A DNA stretch of 64,000 nucleotides from Allobosea sp. Root381 (GTDB lineage Bacteria > Pseudomonadota > Alphaproteobacteria > Rhizobiales > Beijerinckiaceae), in NCBI RefSeq assembly GCF_001429395.1, contig NZ_LMJT01000009.1:1340-65339 (forward strand), in the 5' to 3' direction. The position numbers were made by a program, and so were the translations under genes. Under the pieces are notes generated by a model. It was not told the DNA's origin and did no database searches. It worked only from the letters and a program-made list of their open reading frames with translations. This document shows, piece after piece, positions 14,724 through 24,001 of the stretch (position 1 is the first letter of the stretch; each line of letters opens with the position of its first letter).

Positions 14724-15965
14724 TCAGAGCCGGGCAGGGTTCGGACGGTCGAGGGCGAAATGTCGGAACCAGGGAGCCTCCGCCCCGCCGATCATGGCTC
14801 CGATCAGGCGCGAAGCCAGGAAGCTGAAGGTGATGCCGTTGCCGCCATAGCCATAGGCGGCGAGCATGCGCGGGAAGCCCGGCACGGCCCCGATAAGCGG
14901 CAATCCGTCGACCGTCTGCCCGAAGGCGCCGGACCAGGCATGGCCGAGCGTGGGCTCCGCACCCGGAACCAGCGCACGCAGCTTGCCGAGCAGGGCCTGG
15001 ATCTTCGCCGGGCCCATTGCCTCGCGCCGCTCCGGATCGTCCGTTTCCTCGTCCTCGCCGCCGATGATGATGCGGCCATCGGTCGTGGTGCGGCAGTAGA
15101 CGTAATCCTCCGATGCCTCCCAGATGAGGGCCGGGCCCGGCCAGAGCGCGGATGGCGGCTGCGGCAGGGTGGCGATCGCCCAGCTCGAAGCGACACGATG
15201 TAACGCGCTGCTCACGCCATCGGGCATGACGTAGCCGGTGGCGAGCACGAGATGACCGGCCTCGATCGTCCGCCCGCCCGAGAGTAGCACGGCCGCGCTC
15301 CTGGACGTCGCGTCGAAGGAGATGGCCTCGTCGCGGATCAGCCGCGCCCCGCGCCGGGTGGCGACGCCCAGCAGCGCATGGCAGAGGCAGAGTGGGTCGG
15401 CCTCGGCGGAGCCGGGCGAGACGATGGCTGCCGCCCGGTCGAGGCCGAAGGCGCCGAGCAGTGCCGCATGCGGAAGGAGTGTGCCCGGCAGCCCGGCCTT
15501 CCTGCGGAGCTCATATTCGTCCTGCAATTCGCGCGGACCGACCTCGCCGGCGGCGAGATAGACCGTGTCCCGCGCCAGGAATGCGCAGCCCAGCTCCAAC
15601 GTCGCGACCCGCTCCCGCAGCCCTGCGACCGCCTGGAAGCTGCGGCGATAGACATCGGCCGCCTTCTCGAAACCATAGAGCGCCGCGAGCCGGCGCAGCG
15701 GCAGGTCGAGCTCCCATTGCAGCATGGCGGTGCTGGCCGCCGTGCTGCCAAAGCCCTCGCGCTCGCGGTCGACCACCACCACGTCATGCCCGAGCGCGGT
15801 CAGATGCTCGGCGGCGAGCGCGCCGGTGATACCACCGCCGACGATGACGACGTCGCAGCGGATGTCGCGGTCGAGCCCTTGGCTCGCCGGCCGCGGCGGG
15901 CCCGCAAGCCAGGGACTGCGGCCGCTGCGCAGATCATCCTGGCGGGTGCTTTCCGGATCGAGCAT
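14724..15965 (-). CDS. FAD-dependent oxidoreductase (DAO family)
   Basis: 413 residues. The dinucleotide-binding motif VVIVGGGITGALAAEHL lies near residues 39-56, followed by VVVVDRE at the end of the second strand, and the C-terminal FAD contact GYGGNGITFSF near 375. These define the DAO family (glycine/D-amino-acid oxidase type), which oxidises secondary or primary amines; the actual substrate cannot be told. The N-terminal 35 residues are polar with no signal peptide, so the enzyme is cytoplasmic. It lies 15 bases after the BrkB gene and is probably in one operon with it. Confidence 0.87.
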   Translation of the reverse strand: MLDPESTRQDDLRSGRSPWLAGPPRPASQGLDRDIRCDVVIVGGGITGALAAEHLTALGHDVVVVDREREGFGSTAASTAMLQWELDLPLRRLAALYGFEKAADVYRRSFQAVAGLRERVATLELGCAFLARDTVYLAAGEVGPRELQDEYELRRKAGLPGTLLPHAALLGAFGLDRAAAIVSPGSAEADPLCLCHALLGVATRRGARLIRDEAISFDATSRSAAVLLSGGRTIEAGHLVLATGYVMPDGVSSALHRVASSWAIATLPQPPSALWPGPALIWEASEDYVYCRTTTDGRIIIGGEDEETDDPERREAMGPAKIQALLGKLRALVPGAEPTLGHAWSGAFGQTVDGLPLIGAVPGFPRMLAAYGYGGNGITFSFLASRLIGAMIGGAEAPWFRHFALDRPNPARL

Positions 15966-15980
15966 GGTCGGGAAGGGCTC

Positions 15981-17030
15981 CTATCCGGCGGCCGGAGGGC
16001 CGATCTTGTCGGCCATGGTGGCGCCGCGGCTGCCGAGCGGCCTGGGCCGGCCGGTTGTCGTGTCATGCGCGGTCTGGTGCTCGAGCTCGGCGTTCAGCTC
16101 GGCGCCGCCGAGTACGATCATCGCCGACAGCCAGAGCCAGGTCATGAAGACGACGACGGTTGCGAGCGACCCGTAGGTTGCCGTGTAGTTGCCGAGCGTC
16201 CCGACATACCAGGAAAAAGCCCAGGAGGCGGTGGCCCAGAGCAGCGCGGCCGCGAGCGCGCCCGGCATCACCCAGACAAAGCGGGCCCGCTCGCGGCTCG
16301 GCCCGATCCAGTACAGGCAGGCGATGGAGAGGGTGGCGAAGACGTAGAAGGCCGGCCAGCGCACGATGCGCAGCAGGCGTTCGAGCTCGGTGGCGAAGGG
16401 GAACAACGCCGTGACCACCGGCACGCTCGCGATGACCACGAGGGCAACCACGAGCAGCACGACGCCGCTCAGCGTGGTCATCAGCGAGATGATGTTCAGC
16501 CAGACGAAGCTGCGCTTCTCCTGCTCGCGATAGATGATGTTCAGCGCATCGAAGAGCGCCTTGACCGCGGCGTTCGCCGACCACACGGCGACGAGCAGGC
16601 TGACCGTGAAGGTCAGCGACAGGGTGACGGCCGGCTGCAGCGCAAGCCGCATCGCCTGTTCATGGATCAGGTCGCGCGCCGCTGCGGGCAGCACGGTGGT
16701 CACCGCATCGAGCTGCCCGGCGATCGTCGCCGGATCGGTGAAGAAGCGATAGAGCGTGACCAGCAGCGAGAGCGCCGGCACCAGGGACAAGAGCGTGAAG
16801 AAGGCCACGGCGCCGGCGAGCGAGCTCAGCCGGTTGTCGGCGACATTGCCGCCGAAGCGCAGCAGCACGTCCTTCCAGCCAAGCCAGGGCATCTGCAGCG
16901 GCGTCCGGGCGAGACGGCCCCGCGCGGCTTGGTGCTTCTGGCGGGAACGGCGCGAGCCGACCAGCTCCGTGACATACCCGAGCGCGAGTCCCACGCCGGC
17001 CGCGCCAGTGATCCGTTTCAGGAGGGACAT
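15981..17030 (-). CDS. YihY/BrkB family inner membrane protein
   Basis: 349 residues with about six membrane helices between residues 70 and 315. Family features are SSLAGAVAFFTLLSLVPAL near the first helix and the closing YGSLATVVVFMTWLWLSAMIVLGGAELNAE region. A cytoplasmic basic N-terminus and a polar tail of about 35 residues flank the core. The family was once called RNase BN in error; its real role is uncertain (possibly envelope export). It is followed closely by the FAD oxidoreductase gene. No promoter was obvious in the 205-base gap upstream. Confidence 0.9.
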   Translation of the reverse strand: MSLLKRITGAAGVGLALGYVTELVGSRRSRQKHQAARGRLARTPLQMPWLGWKDVLLRFGGNVADNRLSSLAGAVAFFTLLSLVPALSLLVTLYRFFTDPATIAGQLDAVTTVLPAAARDLIHEQAMRLALQPAVTLSLTFTVSLLVAVWSANAAVKALFDALNIIYREQEKRSFVWLNIISLMTTLSGVVLLVVALVVIASVPVVTALFPFATELERLLRIVRWPAFYVFATLSIACLYWIGPSRERARFVWVMPGALAAALLWATASWAFSWYVGTLGNYTATYGSLATVVVFMTWLWLSAMIVLGGAELNAELEHQTAHDTTTGRPRPLGSRGATMADKIGPPAAG

Positions 17031-17235
17031 TCAGGACCGTCTCCGCTGCCGCGCCCAGCTTCGTCATGGCAACGCTCCGAAGCAACCGCAGGTCGCCGCG
17101 AAATGTTCCCGCAGCGGGGCCCGTTCCGGCCGCAGTTAGTCGATCATTAACCTTAATGCTTTCTTATCAAAGGCATGCGCGCCGTCTCTCGCGGCGTGAT
17201 GACCGGTTCCTTTGACGCGTAGAGGCGTGACGGCG

Positions 17236-17955
17236 ATGCATCCCAAGGCGAGTATGACGGGCCTGGCCTTTCTCTGCGGTGCCCTCTGCGGCATCGGAAC
17301 TGCCGCCGCGGCGGACATGCCGGCTCACGGACTGCTGCCGCCGGCTCCGCCGCTGCCTGCCCTCTATTCCTGGACCGGGGCCTATCTCGGCGTGCAGGCC
17401 GGCTATTCCTGGGGGCAGGAGCGGACGCGCTTCTCCGACACCTTCGGGCGTGCCGTCAGCGGCGCCCGCTTCCGCCACGGGGCGGACACGGCGCTCGGCG
17501 GTGCCCAGGCCGGCTTCAACTATCAGGTCGGCAGCATCGTGCTGGGCGTCGAGGGTGATGTCGAGGCACTCGATGCCAGCGAGACCATGGTCGCCCCGGG
17601 TATCTCGGCCCGGGTCAGGCGCGACTGGCAGGCCTCGCTGCGTGGGCGCGTCGGCTTCGCCATGGACCGCTTCATGATCTATGCGACCGGCGGCGCCGCC
17701 TTCACCGATTTCGACTATCGTGTCCTCGATCCGGCGACCGGGCTGGCGGCCAATACCAGCCGCTCGAAGACCGGCTGGGCGGCCGGGCTCGGCGTCAACT
17801 TCGCCTACACCGACAACCTGATCCTCGGCGCCGAGTACCGCTACACCGATTTCGGCAAGGTCGGCCATGCCTTCGGCGGCCCATTCCAGGGGCTGAGCGT
17901 GCATCACGAGGCGGATACGCACGCCTTGCGCGCGAGCGTCGCCTACAAGTTCTGA
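17236..17955 (+). CDS. outer-membrane beta-barrel protein (Omp25/porin-like)
   Basis: 239 residues from the ATG at 17236 with AGAGG upstream; a TTG eight codons earlier is also open. A signal peptide ends after GTAAAAD. Then comes the family mark YSWTGAYLGVQAGYSWG, paired beta strands (GAQAGFNYQVGSIVLGVEGD, RGRVGFAMDRFMIYATGG, GAEYRYTDFG) and a C-terminal strand ending in Phe (LRASVAYKF), the signal for barrel insertion by BAM. It matches the Omp25/Omp31 group of eight-stranded barrels common in Hyphomicrobiales. It is monocistronic, convergent with recR. Confidence 0.9.
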   Translation: MHPKASMTGLAFLCGALCGIGTAAAADMPAHGLLPPAPPLPALYSWTGAYLGVQAGYSWGQERTRFSDTFGRAVSGARFRHGADTALGGAQAGFNYQVGSIVLGVEGDVEALDASETMVAPGISARVRRDWQASLRGRVGFAMDRFMIYATGGAAFTDFDYRVLDPATGLAANTSRSKTGWAAGLGVNFAYTDNLILGAEYRYTDFGKVGHAFGGPFQGLSVHHEADTHALRASVAYKF

Positions 17956-17962
17956 TCGCGCG

Positions 17963-18568
17963 TCAGAACCCCGTGCGCTGCCGGATCGCGGCGGCGAGCG
18001 TGCCGTCGTCGAGATAGTCGAGTTCACCACCGACCGGCACGCCATGGGCGAGCTTCGTCACCTTGAGCGGCAGATGCGCGAGCAGCTCGGTGATGAAATG
18101 CGCGGTGGTCTGGCCATCGACGGTCGCGCTGAGTGCCAGGATGACCTCCTTCACCGCCGGATCGGAGGCTCGCTTGACCAGTTGGTCGAAGGAGAGGTGC
18201 TCCGGCCGGACACCGTCGAGCGCGGAAAGCACGCCACCGAGCACGTGATAGCGGCCCGGAACGGCTCCCGACCGCTCCAGCGCCCAGAGGTCCCCGATAT
18301 CGGCGACGACCACGATCAGCCCGTCCTCGCGGCGCGGGTCGCGGCAGAGCGAGCAGGGGTCGCTGGTGTCGACATTGCCACAGCTCGAACAGACGACGAT
18401 GCGCTCCTTCGCCACCGCCATCGCTTCGGCCAGCGGCCCGAGCAGGGCCTCGCGTTTCTTGACGAGATGCAGTGCCGCGCGCCTCGCCGAACGCGGCCCG
18501 AGGCCCGGCAGCTTGGACAACAGCTGGATCAGCCGCTCGATCTCGGGGCCGGCGATGGCGCGGGACAT
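17963..18568 (-). CDS. recR: recombination mediator RecR
   Basis: 201 residues, normal length. It shows the helix-hairpin-helix part ([19 protein letters not shown]), a four-cysteine zinc finger ([18 protein letters not shown]), a Toprim domain ([27 protein letters not shown]) and the C-terminal Walker B-like region. RecR acts with RecF/RecO to load RecA on gapped DNA. It lies downstream of dnaX and ybaB in the widely conserved order, but is separated from ybaB by a 134-base palindromic repeat that may change its co-transcription. Confidence 0.97.
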   Translation of the reverse strand: MSRAIAGPEIERLIQLLSKLPGLGPRSARRAALHLVKKREALLGPLAEAMAVAKERIVVCSSCGNVDTSDPCSLCRDPRREDGLIVVVADIGDLWALERSGAVPGRYHVLGGVLSALDGVRPEHLSFDQLVKRASDPAVKEVILALSATVDGQTTAHFITELLAHLPLKVTKLAHGVPVGGELDYLDDGTLAAAIRQRTGF

Positions 18569-18578
18569 GGACCTGACC

Positions 18579-18712
18579 TGTCATTCCGGGGCGGCCGCAG
18601 GCCGAACCCGGAACCCACGACCGGGCGCCCCGTACGGGCGAATTTATTAGAAGGGCCTCGGCACCAGGTCGTGGGTTCCGGGTTCTTCGCTCCGCGAAGC
18701 CCCGGAATGACA
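18579..18712. repeat. 134-bp nested palindromic repeat between ybaB and recR
   Basis: Outer arms TGTCATTCCGGGG (18579-18591) and CCCCGGAATGACA (18700-18712); inner 18-base arms GAACCCGGAACCCACGAC (18604-18621) and its exact complement (18668-18685). A second copy with the same inner arms starts at 63891 and runs off the window. It lies inside the dnaX-ybaB-recR unit, where it could cause a stem in the mRNA. Confidence 0.9.
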
Positions 18713-18720
18713 TGGTGAGT

Positions 18721-19041
18721 TCAAAACAGCTTCATGCCGGGCGGGATCGGCAGGCCTTTGGTGATCTCGGCCATGCGCTCCTGCATCACGCGGTCGGCGC
18801 GGGTGCGGGCGTCGCTGCTGGCGGCGACGATGAGGTCCTCGAGGATCTCGCGCTCGTCGGCCACCATCAGCGACGAGTCGATCTTCACCGCCTTGAGCAC
18901 GCCCTTGGCCGTCATCGTCACGGTGACCATGCCGCCGCCGGCCGCGCCCTCGACCTCGATCGTGTCGAGCTCGGCCTGCACATCGGCCATCTTCTGCTGC
19001 ATGTCCTGTGCCTGCTTCATCAGGCCCATGATGTCGCGCAT
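18721..19041 (-). CDS. YbaB/EbfC nucleoid-associated protein
   Basis: 106 residues, the normal length for the family. It starts MRDIMGLMKQAQDMQQKM, the helical dimer part, and continues with the beta core (IEVEGAAGGGMVTVTMTAKG) and DLIVAASSDARTRAD. Family members bind DNA as dimers and are nearly always located between dnaX and recR, as here (24 bases after dnaX). Confidence 0.95.
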   Translation of the reverse strand: MRDIMGLMKQAQDMQQKMADVQAELDTIEVEGAAGGGMVTVTMTAKGVLKAVKIDSSLMVADEREILEDLIVAASSDARTRADRVMQERMAEITKGLPIPPGMKLF

Positions 19042-19065
19042 GGCGTTTCGTCTCCCTTGAGAATC

Positions 19066-20937
19066 TCAGAAATCGATGCCGTCGAAATCCGGCTCGGCAT
19101 CGTCGAACAGCGGCTCGCCGTCGGGCAGGTACTCGTCCGCCGCCGGAAGCTCCGCCGCATTCGCCGCCGCGGCGACCGCGCGCGGGTCGCGGACATCGAC
19201 GATGCGGGCGCCGGGAAAGCGCTCGAGCACCGCCTTGACCGCAGGATGCGCCGCCGCGTCGTTCTCGCGTTGGTCCTTCGCCGCCACGGCCTGCTCGCGC
19301 ATGGTCGCGCCGCCTTCGGCGTTGACCACCGCGACCATCCAGGTCTGGCCCGTCCATTCCTTGAGGCGGCGCGAGAGGTCTTGCGCCAGCGTGCGGGAGG
19401 CGCCCTCGACGAGCGAAAACTCGATCCGCCCCTGCTCGAAGCGTACGGGCCGGATATCGCGCTCGAGCGCGATCTTCAACGTGATGTCGCGATTCTGCGA
19501 GGCGAGCGCGACCACGTCTTCCAGCGAGGCGACGATCGCGGCCGGGGCCGCGACCGCGCGCGCGACCGGCGCGGGCATCGGATTGGCGCTGGCGAGGATC
19601 GGCCGCGCGGCAAGCGCGGTGTTGCCGCCGCCCGAGGGCGGGCGCGGCATGGCGGACGGAGCGCCCTGGCCCGAAGGCACGGCGCCCGAGCCGTCGCGCA
19701 GCATCCGCAGCGCCTCGTCCGGAGTCGGCAGGTCGGCGGCATGGGCGAGGCGCACCAGCACCATCTCGGCGGCCATGATCGGCCGGTCGGCCTGCTTCAC
19801 CTCGCCCAGCCCCTTGAGCAGTATCTGCCAGGTGCGGGCGAGGATGCGGATCGACAGGCGCTGGGCGAAGTCGCCGCCGCGGACGCGCTCGGCCTGGGCG
19901 AGGCTGTTGTCCTTGACCGCATCGGGCACGAGCTTGAGCCGTGTCACCAGATGGGTGAACTCGGCGAGATCGGTCAGCACCACGGTTGGGTCGGCGCCGG
20001 CGTCGTACTGCGCCCTGAGCTCGCCCAGCGCCGCGGCGATGTCGCCCTTCATCACGCTTTCGAACAGGTCGATGACGCGGGCCCGGTCGGCAAGGCCGAG
20101 CATCGAGCGCACATCCTCGAGCGTGATCGTGCCGGCGGCATGGGCGATGGCCTGGTCGAGGATCGAGAGCGAGTCGCGCACCGAGCCCTCGGCGGCGCGG
20201 GCGACGGCGGCCAGCGCCTCCTCCTCGGCCGAGACGTCCTCGGCCGCGCAGATCCGCGAGAGATGCTCGACCAGCAGGCTCGCATCGACCCGGCGCAGGT
20301 CGAAGCGCTGGCAGCGCGACAGCACCGTCACCGGCACCTTGCGGATCTCGGTGGTCGCGAAGATGAAGCGCGCATGCGGCGGCGGCTCCTCCAGCGTCTT
20401 CAGGAAGGCGTTGAAGGCGCCGGTCGAGAGCATATGCACCTCGTCGACGATATAGACCTTGTAGCGGGCCGAGACGGGCGCGTAGCGCACGGCGTCGTTG
20501 ATCTGGCGGATATTGTCGACGCCGTTGTTCGAGGCGGCGTCGATCTCCTGCACGTCGATATGCCGGCCCTCGATGATCTCGCGGCAATGTACGCCGAACT
20601 CACGCAGGTCGGTGGTCGGCCCGCCGCCGCCATCCGGCGTCTGGTAGTTCAGGGCGCGGGCGAGGATGCGGGCGGTCGTGGTCTTGCCGACGCCGCGGAC
20701 GCCGGTCAGCATCCAGGCCTGCGGGATGCGCCCGGCCGCAAAGGCATTGGTGAGGGTCCGCACCATCGCATCCTGGCCGATCAGGTCGCCGAAATGCGCG
20801 GGGCGGTATTTGCGTGCCAGCACGCGATAGGGCGAGGCGGCGTTCGACGCGGGCGCGGCAGAGGGCGCGGGGGCCGGATCGAAACCGGCGAAACCCGGTT
20901 CGTCGGCCGGGGGCGCTGCGTGCGTGTCGTCGCTCAT
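19066..20937 (-). CDS. dnaX: DNA polymerase III gamma/tau subunit
   Basis: 623 residues from the ATG at 20937; the longer frame upstream has no better start. A polar N-terminus rich in Ala/Pro precedes the clamp-loader AAA+ domain: PAHFGDLIGQDAMV, Walker A GVRGVGKTTTARI, Walker B VYIVDEVHML, and sensor 1 ATTEIRKVPVTVLSRCQRFD. The zinc module after Walker A keeps only a single Cys (GVHCREI), as in other alphaproteobacterial DnaX. The C-terminal half carries the tau extension. It loads the beta clamp and couples the polymerases to the helicase. First gene of dnaX-ybaB-recR. Confidence 0.97.
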   Translation of the reverse strand: MSDDTHAAPPADEPGFAGFDPAPAPSAAPASNAASPYRVLARKYRPAHFGDLIGQDAMVRTLTNAFAAGRIPQAWMLTGVRGVGKTTTARILARALNYQTPDGGGGPTTDLREFGVHCREIIEGRHIDVQEIDAASNNGVDNIRQINDAVRYAPVSARYKVYIVDEVHMLSTGAFNAFLKTLEEPPPHARFIFATTEIRKVPVTVLSRCQRFDLRRVDASLLVEHLSRICAAEDVSAEEEALAAVARAAEGSVRDSLSILDQAIAHAAGTITLEDVRSMLGLADRARVIDLFESVMKGDIAAALGELRAQYDAGADPTVVLTDLAEFTHLVTRLKLVPDAVKDNSLAQAERVRGGDFAQRLSIRILARTWQILLKGLGEVKQADRPIMAAEMVLVRLAHAADLPTPDEALRMLRDGSGAVPSGQGAPSAMPRPPSGGGNTALAARPILASANPMPAPVARAVAAPAAIVASLEDVVALASQNRDITLKIALERDIRPVRFEQGRIEFSLVEGASRTLAQDLSRRLKEWTGQTWMVAVVNAEGGATMREQAVAAKDQRENDAAAHPAVKAVLERFPGARIVDVRDPRAVAAAANAAELPAADEYLPDGEPLFDDAEPDFDGIDF

Positions 20938-21071
20938 CGGTCTGGTTTGGCGTTTCGTCGCGCGGGGGTCAACGGCCGATTTCCGGGCCGCGACACCGCT
21001 TGGCGGAGGCCGCTGCACTTCGGCGGCAAGGCCGCGCCCGTTGCCCGAGCGCGAAAATCAAGGGCGCAAAG

Positions 21072-21168
21072 GTGGGAGGCTGGACGAAGACCCGTTCGGT
21101 CTCGTTAGGGCTGCTTCCTTCCGGACCTGACCCGGTTGGCGAGTGAGACGTCCCTCGCCAACCTCCCG
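21072..21168 (-). ncRNA. ffs: signal recognition particle RNA (4.5S)
   Basis: The reverse complement carries the conserved domain IV GGTCAGGTCCGGAAGGAAGC (loop GGAA and the asymmetric internal bulge). The ends pair: GGGAGGTTGG at the 5' side with CCAGCCTCCC at the 3' side (plus-strand 21158-21167 with 21074-21083). Length about 97 nt, typical of a short bacterial SRP RNA. It lies 134 bases upstream of dnaX on the same strand, a common alphaproteobacterial arrangement. The exact ends are estimated from pairing. The remainder of the dnaX-rpmH gap shows no gene. Confidence 0.93.
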
Positions 21169-21413
21169 GCCGCTATATCGGTGATAAGAAGTTCGAGCGC
21201 AAGCGCGGCGCCGCGGGCGGGATAGCAAAATCGACGCGCAGCTTCGTCGCAGGCGCTGCTTCGGCATTGACTTGAAGCGGGTCATCCGCCATAAGCCCGC
21301 GACTTGCGCAGCCCTCGGGGCGGCGCGGAACCTTATCGCATGACAGGCTCGGTCGGCCACGCTTCCCACGGAAGCCACGGCGGACGCGCTGACAAAGGCC
21401 CCGGAGACGGACC

Positions 21414-21548
21414 GTGAAGAGAACCTACCAACCCAGCAAGCTGGTTCGCAAGCGCCGCCACGGCTACCGCGCTCGCATGGCGACCAAGGGTGGCCGCAAG
21501 GTCATCGCCGCCCGTCGCGCGCACGGCCGCAAGCGCCTGTCGGCCTGA
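21414..21548 (+). CDS. rpmH: 50S ribosomal protein L34
   Basis: 44 residues starting with GTG at 21414: [21 protein letters not shown] and ending GRKRLSA, the complete L34 sequence. The ribosome-binding site is GGAGACGG. Start GTG is set by the family's fixed N-terminus MKRTYQPS. It heads the conserved rpmH-rnpA-yidC cluster and the next gene begins 52 bases later. Confidence 0.97.
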   Translation: MKRTYQPSKLVRKRRHGYRARMATKGGRKVIAARRAHGRKRLSA

Positions 21549-21600
21549 GCTAAAGGCGCGTGACACTTGCGCGCCTGTTCCGGAAGACTGGCCAATCGCC

Positions 21601-22014
21601 ATGCGCCTCGCCCGTCTGACGCAACGCAAGGAATTTTTGGCGGCGGCCGATAAAGGCCGCCGTTTTCGTTCGCCTGCCTTTACGGCGCAGGTGCGCGACA
21701 CCACGCCCGAAGAAGAGCGGGGCGGCCTTCGGCTGGGGCTGACCGCCTCCCGCAAGACCGGCAACGCCGTGAAGCGCAATCGCATCCGTCGCCGCCTGCG
21801 CGCCGCCGCCGCGCAGGCCCTGCGCGACCAGGCCGCCAGGCCCTGCGACATCGTGATCGTTGCCCGCCCCGAGGTGCTGGGCGCAGATTTTCAGGCGCTC
21901 GTGGCCGATCTTTCCATTGCCATCGACCGGGCGAGGCCTCAAAAGCCGCGCGGGGCATCCTCTGCCGACCGGCGCCGCCCGCGCGACAAGCGCGTGGCGC
22001 CGACGCCTGCCTGA
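21601..22014 (+). CDS. rnpA: ribonuclease P protein component
   Basis: 137 residues from ATG 21601. It shows RLTQRKEFLAAADKGRRF and the RNA-binding signature KTGNAVKRNRIRRRLR. It helps the RNase P RNA to process tRNA 5' ends. A basic C-terminal tail of about 25 residues is longer than usual. The small yidD gene often present between rnpA and yidC is absent; yidC follows 48 bases later. Confidence 0.95.
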   Translation: MRLARLTQRKEFLAAADKGRRFRSPAFTAQVRDTTPEEERGGLRLGLTASRKTGNAVKRNRIRRRLRAAAAQALRDQAARPCDIVIVARPEVLGADFQALVADLSIAIDRARPQKPRGASSADRRRPRDKRVAPTPA

Positions 22015-22062
22015 CCTGTTGCGCCCAGAACCTGCCGGACCAAGCGAGATCCGTTTCCGATC

Positions 22063-23958
22063 ATGATGAAACAAGACAACCGCAACCTGCTTCTGGCGAT
22101 CGTGCTCTCGGTCGTCGTCCTGTTCGGCTGGCAGTACTTCTACGGCGTGCCGCAGATGGAAAAGCAGAAGCAGATCGCGCAGCAGAACCAGCAGACGCAG
22201 ACGCAGACCGGCGCCCCCGTGCCGGGCGCCGCACCGGCCCCGACGGCCGCGCCCGGCCAGCCCGCGTCCTCCGTCCCCGGAGCGGCGCCGACGACGCAGG
22301 TCGCCATGACGCGCGACCAGGCGCTGGCGGCGAGCCCGCGGGTCCGCATCGACACGCCCAAGATCATCGGCTCGATCTCGCTGACCGGCGCGCGCATCGA
22401 CGACATCTCGCTCAAGGGCTTCCGCGAAACGGTCGATCCGAACAGCCCGATCATCGTGCTGCTCTCGCCGCTCGGCGGTCCGAACGGCTATTATTCCGAT
22501 TTCGGCTGGGTCGCCGCACCGGGCACCGATGTCGCGTTGCCGAACGCCTCGACGGTCTGGACGGCCGATGCGCAGGTGCTCACGCCGGCCAAGCCGCTGA
22601 ACCTGACATGGGACAACGGTCAGGGCCTGCTGTTCCGCCGCGTCGTCACCATTGACGACAACGCGATGTTCTCGGTCCGGGACGAGGTCGAGAACAAGGG
22701 CGCTGGCCCCGTCACGCTCTTCCCCTACGCCCAGGTCGTGCGTCATGGCCGCCCGCCGACGCTCGGCTATTACGTGCTGCATGAGGGCCTGATCGGCGTT
22801 CTCGGCGAGCATGGCCTGCAGGAATTCACCTACGACCATGTCGACAAGGAGCCGCTGCTCGCGCCCGGCACCAACGGCCGGGTCTGGAAGGACGCCGTCG
22901 GCGGCTTCATCGGCATCACCGACAAGTACTGGGCGGCCACCGTCGTTCCCGACCAGTCGCGCAAATACGAGGGCCGCTTCTCGTCGGTCCAGACCGGGTC
23001 CCAGCGCACCTATCAGGCCGACTTCCTCGCCGAGGCCGTGACGGTCGCCCCCGGCGCCAACGCCGTGAGCAACGCGCATCTCTTCGCCGGCGCCAAGGAA
23101 GTCGCGGCCATCAACGGCTATGAGAAGAACCTCGGCATCAAGCGCTTCGACCTGATGATCGACTGGGGATGGTTCTATTTCATCACCAAGCCGATGTTCT
23201 TCCTGCTCGACTGGATCTTCAAGCATGTCGGCAACTTCGGCATCGCGATCCTGATCGTCACGCTGATCCTCAAGGGTGTCTTCTTCCCGCTCGCCAGCAA
23301 GTCCTACGCCTCGATGGCGAAGATGAAGGCGGTGCAGCCGGAGATGATGGCGATCCGCGAGCGCTATGCCGACGACAAGATGAAGCAGCAGCAGGCGCTG
23401 ATGGAGCTGTACAAGTCGCAGAAGATCAACCCGCTCGCCGGCTGCTGGCCTGTGCTGGTGCAGATCCCGGTCTTCTTCGCGCTCTACAAGATCCTGTTCA
23501 TCACCATCGAGATGCGGCACGCGCCGTTCTTCGGCTGGATCCGCGACCTCGCGGCGCCGGATCCGACGAACCTGTTCAACCTGTTCGGGCTGCTGCCCTT
23601 CACGCCGCCCTCGATGCTGCATCTCGGCCTGTGGCCGATCATCATGGGCATCACGATGTTCGTGCAGATGAAGATGAACCCGGAGCCGCCGGATCCGATT
23701 CAGAAGATGATGTTCACCTGGATGCCGGTGTTCTTCACCTTCTTGCTCGGCTCGTTCCCGGCCGGCCTGGTGATCTACTGGAGCTGGAACAACCTGCTCT
23801 CGGTGATGCAGCAGGGCTACATCATGCGCAAGCACGGGGTGAAGATCGAGCTGTTCGACAACCTCAAGGGCATGTTCGGCAAGAAGGCGACGCCCGCTGC
23901 GGCATCGCCCTCGCCGGCTCCCGCACCCGGCAAGCCAGCCAACAGCAACAAGAAGTGA
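22063..23958 (+). CDS. yidC: membrane protein insertase YidC
   Basis: 631 residues (tandem ATG codons at 22063 and 22066). One membrane helix at about residues 7-27 ([16 protein letters not shown]), a Gln/Ala/Pro-rich linker, a large periplasmic beta domain (about 90-350) and a C-terminal five-helix insertase core from about 365, with [26 protein letters not shown] and [20 protein letters not shown]. It inserts proteins in the inner membrane with or without Sec. It is in the rpmH-rnpA-yidC-engB cluster and is followed by a strong hairpin at 23963-23991. Confidence 0.97.
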   Translation: MMKQDNRNLLLAIVLSVVVLFGWQYFYGVPQMEKQKQIAQQNQQTQTQTGAPVPGAAPAPTAAPGQPASSVPGAAPTTQVAMTRDQALAASPRVRIDTPKIIGSISLTGARIDDISLKGFRETVDPNSPIIVLLSPLGGPNGYYSDFGWVAAPGTDVALPNASTVWTADAQVLTPAKPLNLTWDNGQGLLFRRVVTIDDNAMFSVRDEVENKGAGPVTLFPYAQVVRHGRPPTLGYYVLHEGLIGVLGEHGLQEFTYDHVDKEPLLAPGTNGRVWKDAVGGFIGITDKYWAATVVPDQSRKYEGRFSSVQTGSQRTYQADFLAEAVTVAPGANAVSNAHLFAGAKEVAAINGYEKNLGIKRFDLMIDWGWFYFITKPMFFLLDWIFKHVGNFGIAILIVTLILKGVFFPLASKSYASMAKMKAVQPEMMAIRERYADDKMKQQQALMELYKSQKINPLAGCWPVLVQIPVFFALYKILFITIEMRHAPFFGWIRDLAAPDPTNLFNLFGLLPFTPPSMLHLGLWPIIMGITMFVQMKMNPEPPDPIQKMMFTWMPVFFTFLLGSFPAGLVIYWSWNNLLSVMQQGYIMRKHGVKIELFDNLKGMFGKKATPAAASPSPAPAPGKPANSNKK

Positions 23959-23962
23959 GAGT

Positions 23963-23995
23963 GCGAAGGGCGGGGCTTCCCCGCCCTTCGCCTTT
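23963..23995 (+). terminator. strong hairpin after yidC, probable terminator
   Basis: A perfect 13-bp stem, GCGAAGGGCGGGG (23963-23975) with CCCCGCCCTTCGC (23979-23991) and loop CTT, followed by CTTT only. The U-run is short, so termination may be partial; the acetyltransferase gene starts 10 bases later. Confidence 0.7.
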
Positions 23996-24001
23996 GATGC
24001 G

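Noticed and set aside
18712-21108. 798-codon open frame antisense to dnaX and ybaB, and an 838-codon frame antisense to yidC (21550-24066)
   Set aside because: Both are Arg/His/Asp-rich shadow frames of high-GC genes with no family resemblance and no ribosome site; the opposite strands hold clear core genes.
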